Positions 43,672 through 52,049 of a stretch of 64,000 nt of DNA are shown in pieces. Made by a program: the position numbers and the translations under genes. Source of the DNA: Bifidobacterium boum. GTDB lineage: Bacteria; Actinomycetota; Actinomycetes; Actinomycetales; Bifidobacteriaceae. How positions within the stretch are numbered: position 1 is the first letter of the stretch; each line of letters starts with the position of its first letter. Below the pieces are notes generated by a model. That model saw nothing but the letters and a program-made list of their open reading frames with translations, searched no databases and was not told where the DNA came from. The stretch covers positions 496,001 to 560,000 of the forward strand of contig NZ_JGYQ01000007.1 in NCBI RefSeq assembly GCF_000741535.1, given 5' to 3'.

Positions 43672-44763
43672 ATGACCTCATCAACACCACTACCCCAGCA
43701 GTACGAAATGCTCTGCGAGTTCGCTTGGGATCAGCTGAACCATTCGGGTCTTACCAGCCCGACATTTCTATGGGATGCCTCGTTCCATCGCGACGCGGAA
43801 GCGGACGACGAGATCCGTATGGATGTGCCCATCGCTTCGCCCGAGGAGGCGCAACAGATCATCGACGGGCCCATCACATGGTATCTGCGCATGATGGACT
43901 CGCTCAGCCCCACGCAGAAAGCCAACGGCCCAAGCGGCATTCCCCTGTCCGACATGCCGACCTTCTTCATCGACAGCGGGGCGTTGGCCGGCGTTGAAGC
44001 GGTGATCAGCAATGCGCGAAGCACCACCAGATGGCATGATGCCGCGGTCAACTTCTCGTTGGCCCTGTTGAAAACCTCGGCTTTTCTCGGCAGCATCGCC
44101 GACCGTGAAGGCGAAGGACTGACGTATCTCAAGCGGGTTATCGACGAGACGCGCACATATTTTGACAGTGTCGCCAATCACGCTGATCCGGTGACCGGCG
44201 GTCTGGCGCTCAATGAAATCATCAACGCGGCATGCAAGGATGATTTCCGGTTCAATCCGATTCAAATGGTCACACTGATTTCATGCGCTCTGCCGTTCGC
44301 CCAATGGGATGATACGCGGGTGTTCGTCTATGATGCGATGGACCGGGCGCGAGCCACCATGGATTCGATTGAGAAGGACATCCAAGCCAATGACCGCGAC
44401 GATCCGGCCGGCAATCTCATGATGGATTCGGACGGCAATCTCATCGACGTCTCCGCCGGAAGCATCAGGGAACAGTTCGACACGTCGATGCTGCTGCTGC
44501 GCCATGACGTGCTGCGCCTGTGCGGGGATGATGAACAGGCCGACCGGCTGCTGCGGGATAATAGTGATCTCGAACCGTTTGCGGACACCCGTGCGATTCA
44601 GCTGATCGCCGGCAAACGATGGCGTGAGCTGTATGATTTCGCCAGCCGGATCCTCGACGACGACCCCTATCAGCAGATTGCGTTGATTCCCCCGAATCTG
44701 GTGCCGGACGACTGGCATACCATCCTTGATCTGGCGCAGTACGAGCTCGCACACGGGCAGTGA
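43672..44763 (+). CDS. Hypothetical protein, helical, acidic
   Basis: This 363-residue soluble acidic protein has no family that I recognise. No signal peptide or membrane segment is visible. Its composition (many Leu, Asp, Ala; heptad-like stretches such as HDVLRLCGDDEQADRLLRDNSD) suggests an all-helical, possibly TPR-like fold in the last 150 residues. AAGGACCGGC precedes the ATG at 43672; the earlier frame overlaps the divergent gene's promoter. The coding character is good (no shadow bias, clear ribosome binding site). It ends before a hairpin and a cluster of palindrome-family repeats. Confidence 0.8.
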   Translation: MTSSTPLPQQYEMLCEFAWDQLNHSGLTSPTFLWDASFHRDAEADDEIRMDVPIASPEEAQQIIDGPITWYLRMMDSLSPTQKANGPSGIPLSDMPTFFIDSGALAGVEAVISNARSTTRWHDAAVNFSLALLKTSAFLGSIADREGEGLTYLKRVIDETRTYFDSVANHADPVTGGLALNEIINAACKDDFRFNPIQMVTLISCALPFAQWDDTRVFVYDAMDRARATMDSIEKDIQANDRDDPAGNLMMDSDGNLIDVSAGSIREQFDTSMLLLRHDVLRLCGDDEQADRLLRDNSDLEPFADTRAIQLIAGKRWRELYDFASRILDDDPYQQIALIPPNLVPDDWHTILDLAQYELAHGQ

Positions 44764-44801
44764 GCCTGCATCAGCGCACAGTGTGCGGTTCGTGACGGCC
44801 A

Positions 44802-44825
44802 GCCTCATACGCATAACCATGAGGC
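44802..44825 (+). terminator. Hairpin after the hypothetical gene
   Basis: A 7-bp stem GCCTCAT / ATGAGGC (44802-44808, 44819-44825) is followed by GCAACACAATCCCC, without a clear U-run. Confidence 0.4.
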
Positions 44826-44842
44826 GCAACACAATCCCCGAT

Positions 44843-44983
44843 CCTCTGCCGACGCTGAGAGCCCCGTCAGTGTCGGCAGAGGGTTGTCGGCATGCTTCTG
44901 CCGACGCCAAGCCACCCCCGGTGTCGGTAGACAATCATTGGCTGCTTCTGCCGACGCTGAGACGATGCTGAGTGTCGGCAGAG
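44843..44983. repeat. Three tandem copies of the palindrome family
   Basis: Copies are at 44843-44882 (CCTCTGCCGACGCTGAG.. / ..TGTCGGCAGAGG), 44895-44930 and 44945-44983, spaced about 50 nt apart, all in the same orientation. They fill the gap between the converging hypothetical gene and def. Confidence 0.82.
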
Positions 44984-45017
44984 GATTGTACCGCCTCGCG
45001 GCTTCCGTACCCTTGGC

Positions 45018-45674
45018 TCAGTTGAGTTTGAATCCGAGTTCCTTGGCTGCGGCAATCGGCACCGGGTCATCGCACCAGTAATCCTCGACGTTCTCATCAG
45101 TGGCCAAGGAGCGGATCTGTGCACGGTCGATATACAGTTCGCCGCTGAGATGGTCGGTCTCATGCTGGAAAATGCGGGCAGGCCAGCCGTGCAGATGCTC
45201 CTCATGCCACGTGCCGTCCATATCCTGCCACCGTGCGGTGATATCCCGCCAACGCTTACGAACCGCCTGATAGCCTTCAAAACTCAGGCAGCCCTCGTAG
45301 AAGCTGCGCGTTTCCGTACCGATCGGCTGATACGACGGGTTGATGATTGCGTGGAACGGAAATTCGGAAATCTCACGCGGATCGTCCAGGTCGTCGCTGA
45401 TATGGTCTTCGACCACCGCCAGGGCGAGCCCCAAACCGATTTGCGGGGCGGCCAAGCCGACGCCGGGCGCTTCAACCATGGTCGTGCGCATCGTTTCAAC
45501 CAGCTTGGTGAGTGTGCTTTTGCTCAACTGGCCGTTGTATCGGCGCGTCGGCTGGCGCAACACCGGTTCCCCAACCTGCACGATCGGAAGAATACCCTCG
45601 CTGCCGCCGGATCGCAGCAGGCTTTCAACAGCACGATTCAACCCCAGATCAATACTTGAACCTCGTGTGAACAT
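45018..45674 (-). CDS. def: Peptide deformylase
   Basis: This 218-residue metalloenzyme removes the N-formyl group from new proteins. All three motifs are present: GVGLAAPQIG (71-80), EGCLSF (127-132, metal ligand C129) and QHETDHL (170-176, ligands H171 and H175, catalytic E172). The ATG at 45674 is 1 nt past the glmM stop, with GGAGGAG about 10 nt upstream inside the glmM end, so translation is coupled to glmM. The N-terminal about 25 residues exceed the usual family start. Confidence 0.95.
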   Translation of the reverse strand: MFTRGSSIDLGLNRAVESLLRSGGSEGILPIVQVGEPVLRQPTRRYNGQLSKSTLTKLVETMRTTMVEAPGVGLAAPQIGLGLALAVVEDHISDDLDDPREISEFPFHAIINPSYQPIGTETRSFYEGCLSFEGYQAVRKRWRDITARWQDMDGTWHEEHLHGWPARIFQHETDHLSGELYIDRAQIRSLATDENVEDYWCDDPVPIAAAKELGFKLN

Positions 45675-45675
45675 G

Positions 45676-47076
45676 TTACGCCAGCTCCTCCGCGACAACC
45701 TTGGCGAGGCGATCGCACACGTCATCGGCCTGCTGTTGGGTGGCGGCCTCGGCCATCACGCGCACCAGCGGCTCGGTGCCGCTCGGACGCAGCAACACGC
45801 GTCCGGTTTCGCCCAACAGTTGCGTTTCCTTCTCCACGGCCTTCTGCACGGCGGCGTTCGTAGTGACCGCCTGCTTGTTGGCGCACCTGACGTTGACGAG
45901 CTGCTGCGGCAGCTGCGGGAAGTCGGCGGCGAGCTGTTTGAGGCTCTTACCGGACTTGACGACCTCGTTGCACAGGGTCAGCGCGGTCAGGGTGCCGTCG
46001 CCGGTTGTAGCGAACTCGCGGTTGATCACATGGCCGGACTGTTCGCCACCCAGCGAATAATCGCCGCGCAGCATCTCCTCGAGCACGTACCGGTCGCCGA
46101 CGTTGGTCTGGACGGTCTTGATGCCCATATCCTTGAGGGCGAGCTTCAAACCGAGGTTGCTCATCACCGTCACCACGAGCGTGTCGTGGTTGAGTTTGCC
46201 TTCACGCTTCTTGGCGCGCGCGAGGATGCCCATGATTTGATCACCGTTGACCATGGTGCCGTCCTCGTCCACGGCGAGGCAACGGTCCGCGTCACCGTCG
46301 AAGGCGACACCCATCGCACTGCCGGTGGCCTTGACCATGGCCTGCAGCTGCTCAGGATGGGTGGACCCCGCGTGATCGTTGATATTGTAGCCGTCCGGGG
46401 ACGCGTTGATCACGATGACTTCGGCGCCGGCGCGACGCAATGCCTCCGGGGCGACGACGGATGTGGCGCCGTTGGCGCAATCAGCGACCAGACGCAGACC
46501 GGCGAGCGGCTTCGGCTGGGTTTTCTCCGGTCCGACAACCGGGGCGATGGTGGAGACCAGATGATCAATGTACAGGTTCGTGGCGGTCACCGTGTCGTGG
46601 CTGACACGCCCCACGCCGGCTCCGGTCGGGCGGTCCCAATCCTTGCCGAGCACGGCCTCAATCTCGTCTTCCTTGCTGTCAGGCAGTTTGAAACCGCCGC
46701 GGGCGAAGAATTTGATGCCGTTGTCAGGCATCGGGTTGTGGGAGGCGGAAATCACCGCGCCCATCTCGACGTTGAGCACGGAGGTGAGGAACGCGATGCC
46801 CGGGGTCGGGATGATGCCGACATCGATGACGTCGAAGCCGCCGGCACTCATGCCCGCCGACAACGCCGATGACAGGAAATCACCGGAAACACGGGTGTCA
46901 CGGCCGACCAGCGCACGGCGACGCCCCTCAGTATGCACGTCCCCGCCCTTGTCTTGCGGCGCATCAGCTTGGCCGAGTACGCGGACAGCGGCGTCTCCCA
47001 AATCCAATGCCAGCCGGGCGGTCAAATCTCTGTTCGCCAACCCGCGTACACCATCGGTTCCGAACATTTTCGGCAT
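45676..47076 (-). CDS. glmM: Phosphoglucosamine mutase
   Basis: This 466-residue enzyme converts glucosamine-6-phosphate to glucosamine-1-phosphate for peptidoglycan. The start is MPKMFGTDGVRG. The phosphoserine is S112 in AVISASHNP, the magnesium loop is DGDADRC and the phosphate-binding C-terminal loop is RPSGTEPLVRV. GAGGACTACAACC precedes the ATG at 47076. A short hydrophilic insert (QADAPQDKGGDVHTEGR, about 37-53) is unusual. It is followed directly by def. Confidence 0.96.
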   Translation of the reverse strand: MPKMFGTDGVRGLANRDLTARLALDLGDAAVRVLGQADAPQDKGGDVHTEGRRRALVGRDTRVSGDFLSSALSAGMSAGGFDVIDVGIIPTPGIAFLTSVLNVEMGAVISASHNPMPDNGIKFFARGGFKLPDSKEDEIEAVLGKDWDRPTGAGVGRVSHDTVTATNLYIDHLVSTIAPVVGPEKTQPKPLAGLRLVADCANGATSVVAPEALRRAGAEVIVINASPDGYNINDHAGSTHPEQLQAMVKATGSAMGVAFDGDADRCLAVDEDGTMVNGDQIMGILARAKKREGKLNHDTLVVTVMSNLGLKLALKDMGIKTVQTNVGDRYVLEEMLRGDYSLGGEQSGHVINREFATTGDGTLTALTLCNEVVKSGKSLKQLAADFPQLPQQLVNVRCANKQAVTTNAAVQKAVEKETQLLGETGRVLLRPSGTEPLVRVMAEAATQQQADDVCDRLAKVVAEELA

Positions 47077-47789
47077 GGTTGTAGTCCTCGCTTCTTTGAC
47101 ATGAATATGCTGTATCCCATCGTACCTACCCGTGTTCCCAAAACCGCCATTCGACGCGGCAAACGGCACGGCATCCACGCAAACCGCGTCATCCGTGGGA
47201 CAAGATGATGGCGACGGCAGGCGGATTGGACAATTGCGCCATCCTGTTACCGTCCCGGAACATCACAGAATCAATCACCGTGTCCACCATGTGGAACGGC
47301 GGGAAGGAAAGCATCCGGCCCCGCACACCGCTCCTCCACATGCGTGCCGGTAGTTATGGCGTCGAATTCACCCGTTCTGCCATACCGAATGTTACCGGCA
47401 TGTTCCCCACGCGTAATCAGCGCATGAATGGGAGGAAACGACGTGAAATCTGAAGCTTTTATAACAGCAAGCAGATTTCACAGGCCCTCCACCGGTCCAC
47501 AAGACCATTCCAGGCGGATGAAATCTGAGCACACCGTCCGCACGCATCAACCGGGAAAACAGGATCGGCCAGGATCCCGCCACAGGGTTCGTCCCTTCCA
47601 TCAAGCCGCCGGCATACACCGGCACGAGCATCCGAACACCCGAACCCGTCCCCTCGCGTGCAGCAGCATCAAGAAAGAGGATTGCATGAGATTCGCAGAC
47701 ACCGCAATCACGGCGCGGGACGACTGTCACGCCTGTAGCCCGCATTTCGCTGATATCGCAACAACCCCATGCCGCGGGGAGGCAACACG
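47077..47789. other. Divergent region, glmM / cytidylate-kinase-like gene
   Basis: There is no convincing gene in about 710 nt. An open frame at 47428-47793 is His/Arg/Thr-rich without family resemblance. Structure seen: an inverted repeat GTGAAATCTG / CAGATTTCAC (47443-47452, 47472-47481) with an AT-rich 19-nt loop, and a third partial copy GATGAAATCTGAGC at about 47518. These could be an operator set for the cytidylate-kinase-like/permease operon. Confidence 0.45.
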
Positions 47790-48392
47790 ATGAACTTCAA
47801 CCCGGATCATATCATCATCACCATCGGCTGCGAATACGGTGCCGGCGGCCCGCAGATCGGCAAGATGCTCGCCGACGCGCTCGGCATCGAATACTACGAC
47901 CGCGACCTGGTCGACAAGGTCGTCAACCAACTGGGCGTCAGCCGCGGCCTTGTCGAGCAGGCCGATCAGAAAACGAACGTCCAGTACGCCTTCGAAACAT
48001 CCCTCGGCCCGCGCTACGCGAACCTGAGCAACCGTGTCATCTTCACCCAATCCGAGGTCATCAACGACCTCGCCGAAAAATCATCATGCGTCATCATCGG
48101 CCGTTCCGCCAACTACCTGCTACGCGACCGCGACGACGTGCTCGACGTGTTCCTATACGCACCAAAGGACGTGCGCATCGAATCCATCATGGAACAAGAC
48201 CACGTGGACGCCAAGAAAGCCAAGGAGATCGTCGAATACAACGATGAGCTCAACCATTCGCGGCACAAGTACATCACCGGCACCCACCGCGGCGACCGCA
48301 GCCAGCGCGACCTGCTGCTCGACACCAGCCTGCTGGGATGGGACAAGACGGCGAAATATCTGCTGATGCTCGTCGAGATGCTGGGCGAGTGA
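47790..48392 (+). CDS. Cytidylate-kinase-like P-loop protein
   Basis: This 200-residue protein of the cytidylate-kinase-like family has a modified P-loop, ITIGCEYGAGGPQIGKMLAD (about residues 10-29), then YYDRDLVD (35-42). It also has IIGRSANYLL, a run seen in this family, and a C-terminal region rich in charge. True Cmk has GxxGSGK; here the glycine-rich loop lacks the lysine at the usual place, so nucleoside-monophosphate kinase activity is doubtful. GGGGAGGCAACACG precedes the ATG. The permease-dehydrogenase fusion starts 18 nt downstream, so they form an operon. Family members often sit beside transporters; a regulatory role is inferred. Confidence 0.82.
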   Translation: MNFNPDHIIITIGCEYGAGGPQIGKMLADALGIEYYDRDLVDKVVNQLGVSRGLVEQADQKTNVQYAFETSLGPRYANLSNRVIFTQSEVINDLAEKSSCVIIGRSANYLLRDRDDVLDVFLYAPKDVRIESIMEQDHVDAKKAKEIVEYNDELNHSRHKYITGTHRGDRSQRDLLLDTSLLGWDKTAKYLLMLVEMLGE

Positions 48393-48410
48393 CGAGAGGA
48401 AGTGAGACAG

Positions 48411-51143
48411 ATGACTGACAAGAAATCATCGGAATTCGATAAGGTTTTCAACGTCTGGGACATCCTCGTCATCGCCTTCGGCGCCATGATCGGTTGGGCG
48501 TGGGTCGTCTCCAGCGGCGACTGGATCGACCGCGGCGGCGTCATCGGCGCCATGCTCGGCTTCGTGCTGGGCGGCGTGATGATCTTCTTCATCGGCCTGA
48601 CTTATGCCGAGCTGACACCAGCCATGCCGGACTGCGGCGGCGAGCACGTCTTCAGCTACCGCGCCATGGGGCCGACCGGATCCTTTGTGTGCACATGGGC
48701 CATCATCCTCGGCTATGTCAGCGTCGTGTGCTTCGAAGCGTGCGCCATGCCGACGATCATCACCTATCTGTTCCCAAGCTTCCTGCAAGGGTATCTGTAC
48801 ACGGTCGCAGGATTCGACATCTACGCGTCCTGGCTCGCCGTGGCCATCATCATGGCCGTGTTTATCACCTATATCAACGTCCGCGGCGCGAAAACCGCAG
48901 CCATCGTACAGACCGTCCTCACCTGCGTGATCGGCGGGGCGGGTATTCTGCTGATCGCCGGCTCCGTGATCAGCGGCAACCCGTCCAACCTTGAAGGGCA
49001 GGCGTTTGTCGGCGGCAACACCGCGAGCGTGTTCGGCAATATTCTGCGTGTCGCGATGATGACCCCGTTCTATTTCATCGGCTTCGACGTGATCCCGCAG
49101 GCGGCCGAGGAGATCAACGTGCCGCTCAAGAAAATCGCGAAAATGCTGCTGCTGTCGATTCTTCTCGCCGTCGCGTTCTACGTGCTCATCATCTTCGCCG
49201 TCGGATATGTGCTCAGCCCCGAGGCCATCGCGCAATCGGAAAGCTCCGGCAGCGGCCTGGTCACCGCCGACGCCATGGCACGCGCCTTCCGTACTGACAT
49301 CATGGCCAAAGTGCTGATCGTCGGCGGCTTGTGCGGCGTGGTGACCTCATGGAACTCCTTCATGATCGGCGGCAGCCGCGCCATGTACTCCATGGCCGTC
49401 TCCTACATGATCCCGCCGGTATTCGGCAAGCTGCATTCCAAGTACAAGACCCCGTGGGTGGCCATCGGCCTGATCGGTCTGCTCAGCTGCCTGGCGCCGC
49501 TGCTCGGGCGCAAAATGCTCGTATGGATCGTGGACGCCGGCAACCTCGCATGCTGCGTCGCCTACTGCATGGTCGCGATCTCCTTCGTGATCCTGCGTAA
49601 GAAGGCTCCGGACATGCCACGCCCGTACAAGGTCAAGCATTACAAGTTCGTAGGCTTCATGGCTATCGCCATGTCCGGGTTCATGGTCGTCATGTACTGC
49701 ATTCCCGGCAGCGCGGCGGCCCTCGTACCCACCGAATGGGCGTTTGTCGGCGGTTGGGTGCTGCTCGGCGTGGTCTTCTACTTCGTGTGCAAGGCACGCT
49801 ATGGCGAGAAATTCGGCACCTTGGTTGAAGTCGCCAACGACGAACTCGACAAGGATTACGCCCGCGAGCGTTCCGCCGCAGCCTCCATCGCAGCCGGCGA
49901 AGCCGCCGAAACCACTGCACCCGCCAAGGTCGCCACAATCGGCCAAGCGGAGGTCACCGCCGCCGTGTCCGCGGTCACGGCTGCCGTTACAACCGCCGAC
50001 CAGCCTACGGCACGCACATTCAGCTACTACGCGCCGGTGAATCTCACCTTCGGCGCGGGCACGCTGGCACAGACCGGTGAACTCGCCAAGCCGCTCGGCT
50101 CCAAGGCGCTGGTCGTAACCGGCCATAGCAGCGCCAAGAAAACCGGCGTGTACGACAAGGTCAACAATTCGCTCACGGCGGCGGGCATCACCACCGGCTT
50201 GTTCGACAAGGCATCGGCGAACCCGCTGACGACGACAGTCGAAGAGGGCGCGCGCATCGCGAAGGACGGCGGTTACGACATGATCGTCGGCTTGGGCGGC
50301 GGCTCGGTGATGGATTGTGCCAAGGGCATCGCGTTCATGGCGAAGAACGACGGTGATATCAACGATTACATCTATGGGTGCAAGTCCAGTGATGTGGCGC
50401 TGCCGCTCGTGCTCATCCCCACCACCTGCGGTTCCGGTTCCGAAGCCAACGGGTTCGCCGTGCTGACGAACCCGGAGAACGGCGACAAGAAGTCGCTGCG
50501 CTGCCCGGCGATCATGGCCAAACGCTCGATTGTGGACCCTGAAGCCATGATGACCATGCCCAAGGGCCAACTTGCGGCGGTCGGTTTCGACGCGTTCTGC
50601 CATTGCTTCGAAGCGTACACCGCCAAGAACGCGCAGCCGTTCACCGATGCGCTCGCCCTGTATGCACTGCCGTTGATCCTTGACAGTCTGCCGCGGCTGG
50701 TCGCCGGCACGGGCACGCTCAAGGACTGGGAGCATATGTCCGAGGCGGCCACAATCGGCGGCCTGGTGATCGGTACGGCGGGTATCACGTTGACGCACGC
50801 CATGGAGCATCCGGTCTCCGGTTTGAAGAATGTGACGCATGGCAAGGGGCTGGCGGCGCTCGCGCCGACCGTGGTGGATGCCACATGGCAGGGCGACCGG
50901 TTCAAGTTCGGCCGTCTGGCGCGGCTCATGGGCGGTTACACGGCTGAGGATTGCGCCGGCAAGATCCGCGGGTTCGAACGCAAGATCGGGCTCGACGTGA
51001 CGCTGGGCGACCTGGGGATCAGCGAATCCGACATCCCGTGGCTCACCCAGAACGCCATGAAGGTCTCCCCGGCCAATATCGCCAACACGCGCACCGAAAT
51101 CGGCGCGGAAGATATCGCCGAACTGTATCGCAAGGCGCTGTAA
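48411..51143 (+). CDS. APC amino-acid permease fused to iron-containing alcohol dehydrogenase
   Basis: One uninterrupted 910-residue frame encodes two complete proteins. Residues about 12-462 form an APC-superfamily permease with about 12 hydrophobic segments and the start FNVWDILVIAFGAMIGWAW. Residues about 465-535 are an Ala/Thr-rich linker. Residues about 536-910 are an iron-dependent alcohol dehydrogenase: cofactor loop GLGGGSVMDCAKG (627-639), PTTCGSGSE (670-678), and metal ligands D727 and H731 in GFDAFCHCFEAY, H800 in HAMEHPVSG and H810 in THGKG. The linker and C-terminus should lie in the cytoplasm. GAGGAAGTGAGACAG precedes the ATG. With the GabT-type transaminase at 52050-53414, the permease would import, the transaminase convert to a semialdehyde and the dehydrogenase reduce it. 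GABA to 4-hydroxybutyrate is the best guess; taurine to isethionate is an alternative. Confidence 0.9.
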   Translation: MTDKKSSEFDKVFNVWDILVIAFGAMIGWAWVVSSGDWIDRGGVIGAMLGFVLGGVMIFFIGLTYAELTPAMPDCGGEHVFSYRAMGPTGSFVCTWAIILGYVSVVCFEACAMPTIITYLFPSFLQGYLYTVAGFDIYASWLAVAIIMAVFITYINVRGAKTAAIVQTVLTCVIGGAGILLIAGSVISGNPSNLEGQAFVGGNTASVFGNILRVAMMTPFYFIGFDVIPQAAEEINVPLKKIAKMLLLSILLAVAFYVLIIFAVGYVLSPEAIAQSESSGSGLVTADAMARAFRTDIMAKVLIVGGLCGVVTSWNSFMIGGSRAMYSMAVSYMIPPVFGKLHSKYKTPWVAIGLIGLLSCLAPLLGRKMLVWIVDAGNLACCVAYCMVAISFVILRKKAPDMPRPYKVKHYKFVGFMAIAMSGFMVVMYCIPGSAAALVPTEWAFVGGWVLLGVVFYFVCKARYGEKFGTLVEVANDELDKDYARERSAAASIAAGEAAETTAPAKVATIGQAEVTAAVSAVTAAVTTADQPTARTFSYYAPVNLTFGAGTLAQTGELAKPLGSKALVVTGHSSAKKTGVYDKVNNSLTAAGITTGLFDKASANPLTTTVEEGARIAKDGGYDMIVGLGGGSVMDCAKGIAFMAKNDGDINDYIYGCKSSDVALPLVLIPTTCGSGSEANGFAVLTNPENGDKKSLRCPAIMAKRSIVDPEAMMTMPKGQLAAVGFDAFCHCFEAYTAKNAQPFTDALALYALPLILDSLPRLVAGTGTLKDWEHMSEAATIGGLVIGTAGITLTHAMEHPVSGLKNVTHGKGLAALAPTVVDATWQGDRFKFGRLARLMGGYTAEDCAGKIRGFERKIGLDVTLGDLGISESDIPWLTQNAMKVSPANIANTRTEIGAEDIAELYRKAL

Positions 51144-51157
51144 AGGTTGCCGGCGGG

Positions 51158-51208
51158 CGGCGGCCGTCGTACGAGGACGCGAACGCGTTCATGGTACGAC
51201 GGCCGCCG
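51158..51208 (+). terminator. Terminator after the permease-dehydrogenase gene
   Basis: A perfect 15-bp GC-rich stem CGGCGGCCGTCGTAC / GTACGACGGCCGCCG (51158-51172, 51194-51208) is followed by TGTTGTCATGTT, 15 nt past the stop codon. Confidence 0.75.
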
Positions 51209-51247
51209 TGTTGTCATGTTCCGAACGATTCAAGGAGAAGGAATACC

Positions 51248-51691
51248 ATGCGTATCAAGAACGCCGAATCCGATGACTTCCCTGAAGCGTTGCGTTTCAT
51301 CCGCGCGCTGTGGGATTACAACACGTATGCGGATGGGCCTACGCGCGACGTGTATGAGCGGGTGCTTGCCGATGATGCGAGTTTCGTGTTTTTCCTGCTT
51401 GACGATGAGGGGCGTTATGTGGGCATGTGTCATGGCGATTATTTCGAGACGTTCTGGATGTGTGGACTGACATGTTATGTGTCCAGTCTGATTGTGGATG
51501 AGCACGAACGGGGCAAAGGCTATGGCACGATGATGCTCGATTATGCGGTCGAGCTGGCGAGGCAGCGCGGATGCCGGGCGATGACGCTTGATTCCGGTCT
51601 GCCGCGTACGGCCGCGCACCGGTTCTATGAGAGGTATGGGTTCGAGCGCAGCTGTTACGGGTTCGAGCTGCAATTGCCGTCATCTCGCTGA
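51248..51691 (+). CDS. GNAT-family N-acetyltransferase
   Basis: This 147-residue GNAT protein has the acetyl-CoA motif A VDEHERGKGYGTMML (about residues 82-96, RGKGYG loop) and motif B DSGLPRTAAHRFYERYGF (about 116-133). AAGGAGAAGGAATACC precedes the ATG at 51248. It stands between the permease-dehydrogenase gene and the transaminase on the same strand, but separate hairpins suggest its own transcript. The acetyl acceptor is unknown; an amine or amino acid linked to the neighbouring pathway is possible. Confidence 0.87.
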   Translation: MRIKNAESDDFPEALRFIRALWDYNTYADGPTRDVYERVLADDASFVFFLLDDEGRYVGMCHGDYFETFWMCGLTCYVSSLIVDEHERGKGYGTMMLDYAVELARQRGCRAMTLDSGLPRTAAHRFYERYGFERSCYGFELQLPSSR

Positions 51692-52049
51692 AATGTCCAA
51701 TATGCGGACAGCCCCATCGGCTCTGGCCCGGTTCGGATACCGCGCGGACCGGCATCCGCGCGCCCGGTGTCACTACGCCTGAAGACGGTATTACAGAACG
51801 ATAAAACCTTGGAATCAAGCGGATTTCACAACACCGGACACCATGCCCGCAACAGCTGCGCCCAATTCGTACGACACGAATGTTACATGGAAAACACTCC
51901 TGTTTCGACAAAGAAACGACCCCATTTCAAAATGTCAAAAGCAGAGCAATACGCGGGTGTTAAACATTTCCATGTCAGGAAAAACGGCGACGAAATCCAC
52001 AGCGTTCCGCCACCGTTATTGCGAAAAACATAGTCAAGGAGATACCGCG
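51692..52049 (+). other. Long AT-richer leader of the transaminase gene
   Basis: No gene is supported; a frame continues upstream from the transaminase but without family residues. The stretch 51780-52030 is distinctly A-rich. It has imperfect palindromes such as ATTCGTACGACACGAAT and GTTTC-GACAAA-GAAAC, possible regulator sites. AAGGAGATACCGCG at its end is the transaminase ribosome binding site. Confidence 0.45.

Noticed and set aside
44843..44983. CRISPR-like array
   Set aside because: The three repeats are palindromic, variable in loop and arm, and spaced by about 12-15 nt, as in REP elements, with no cas genes.
47428..47793. Open frame of 121 residues before the cytidylate-kinase-like gene
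   Set aside because: His/Arg/Thr-rich translation without family resemblance; overlaps the next gene's start.
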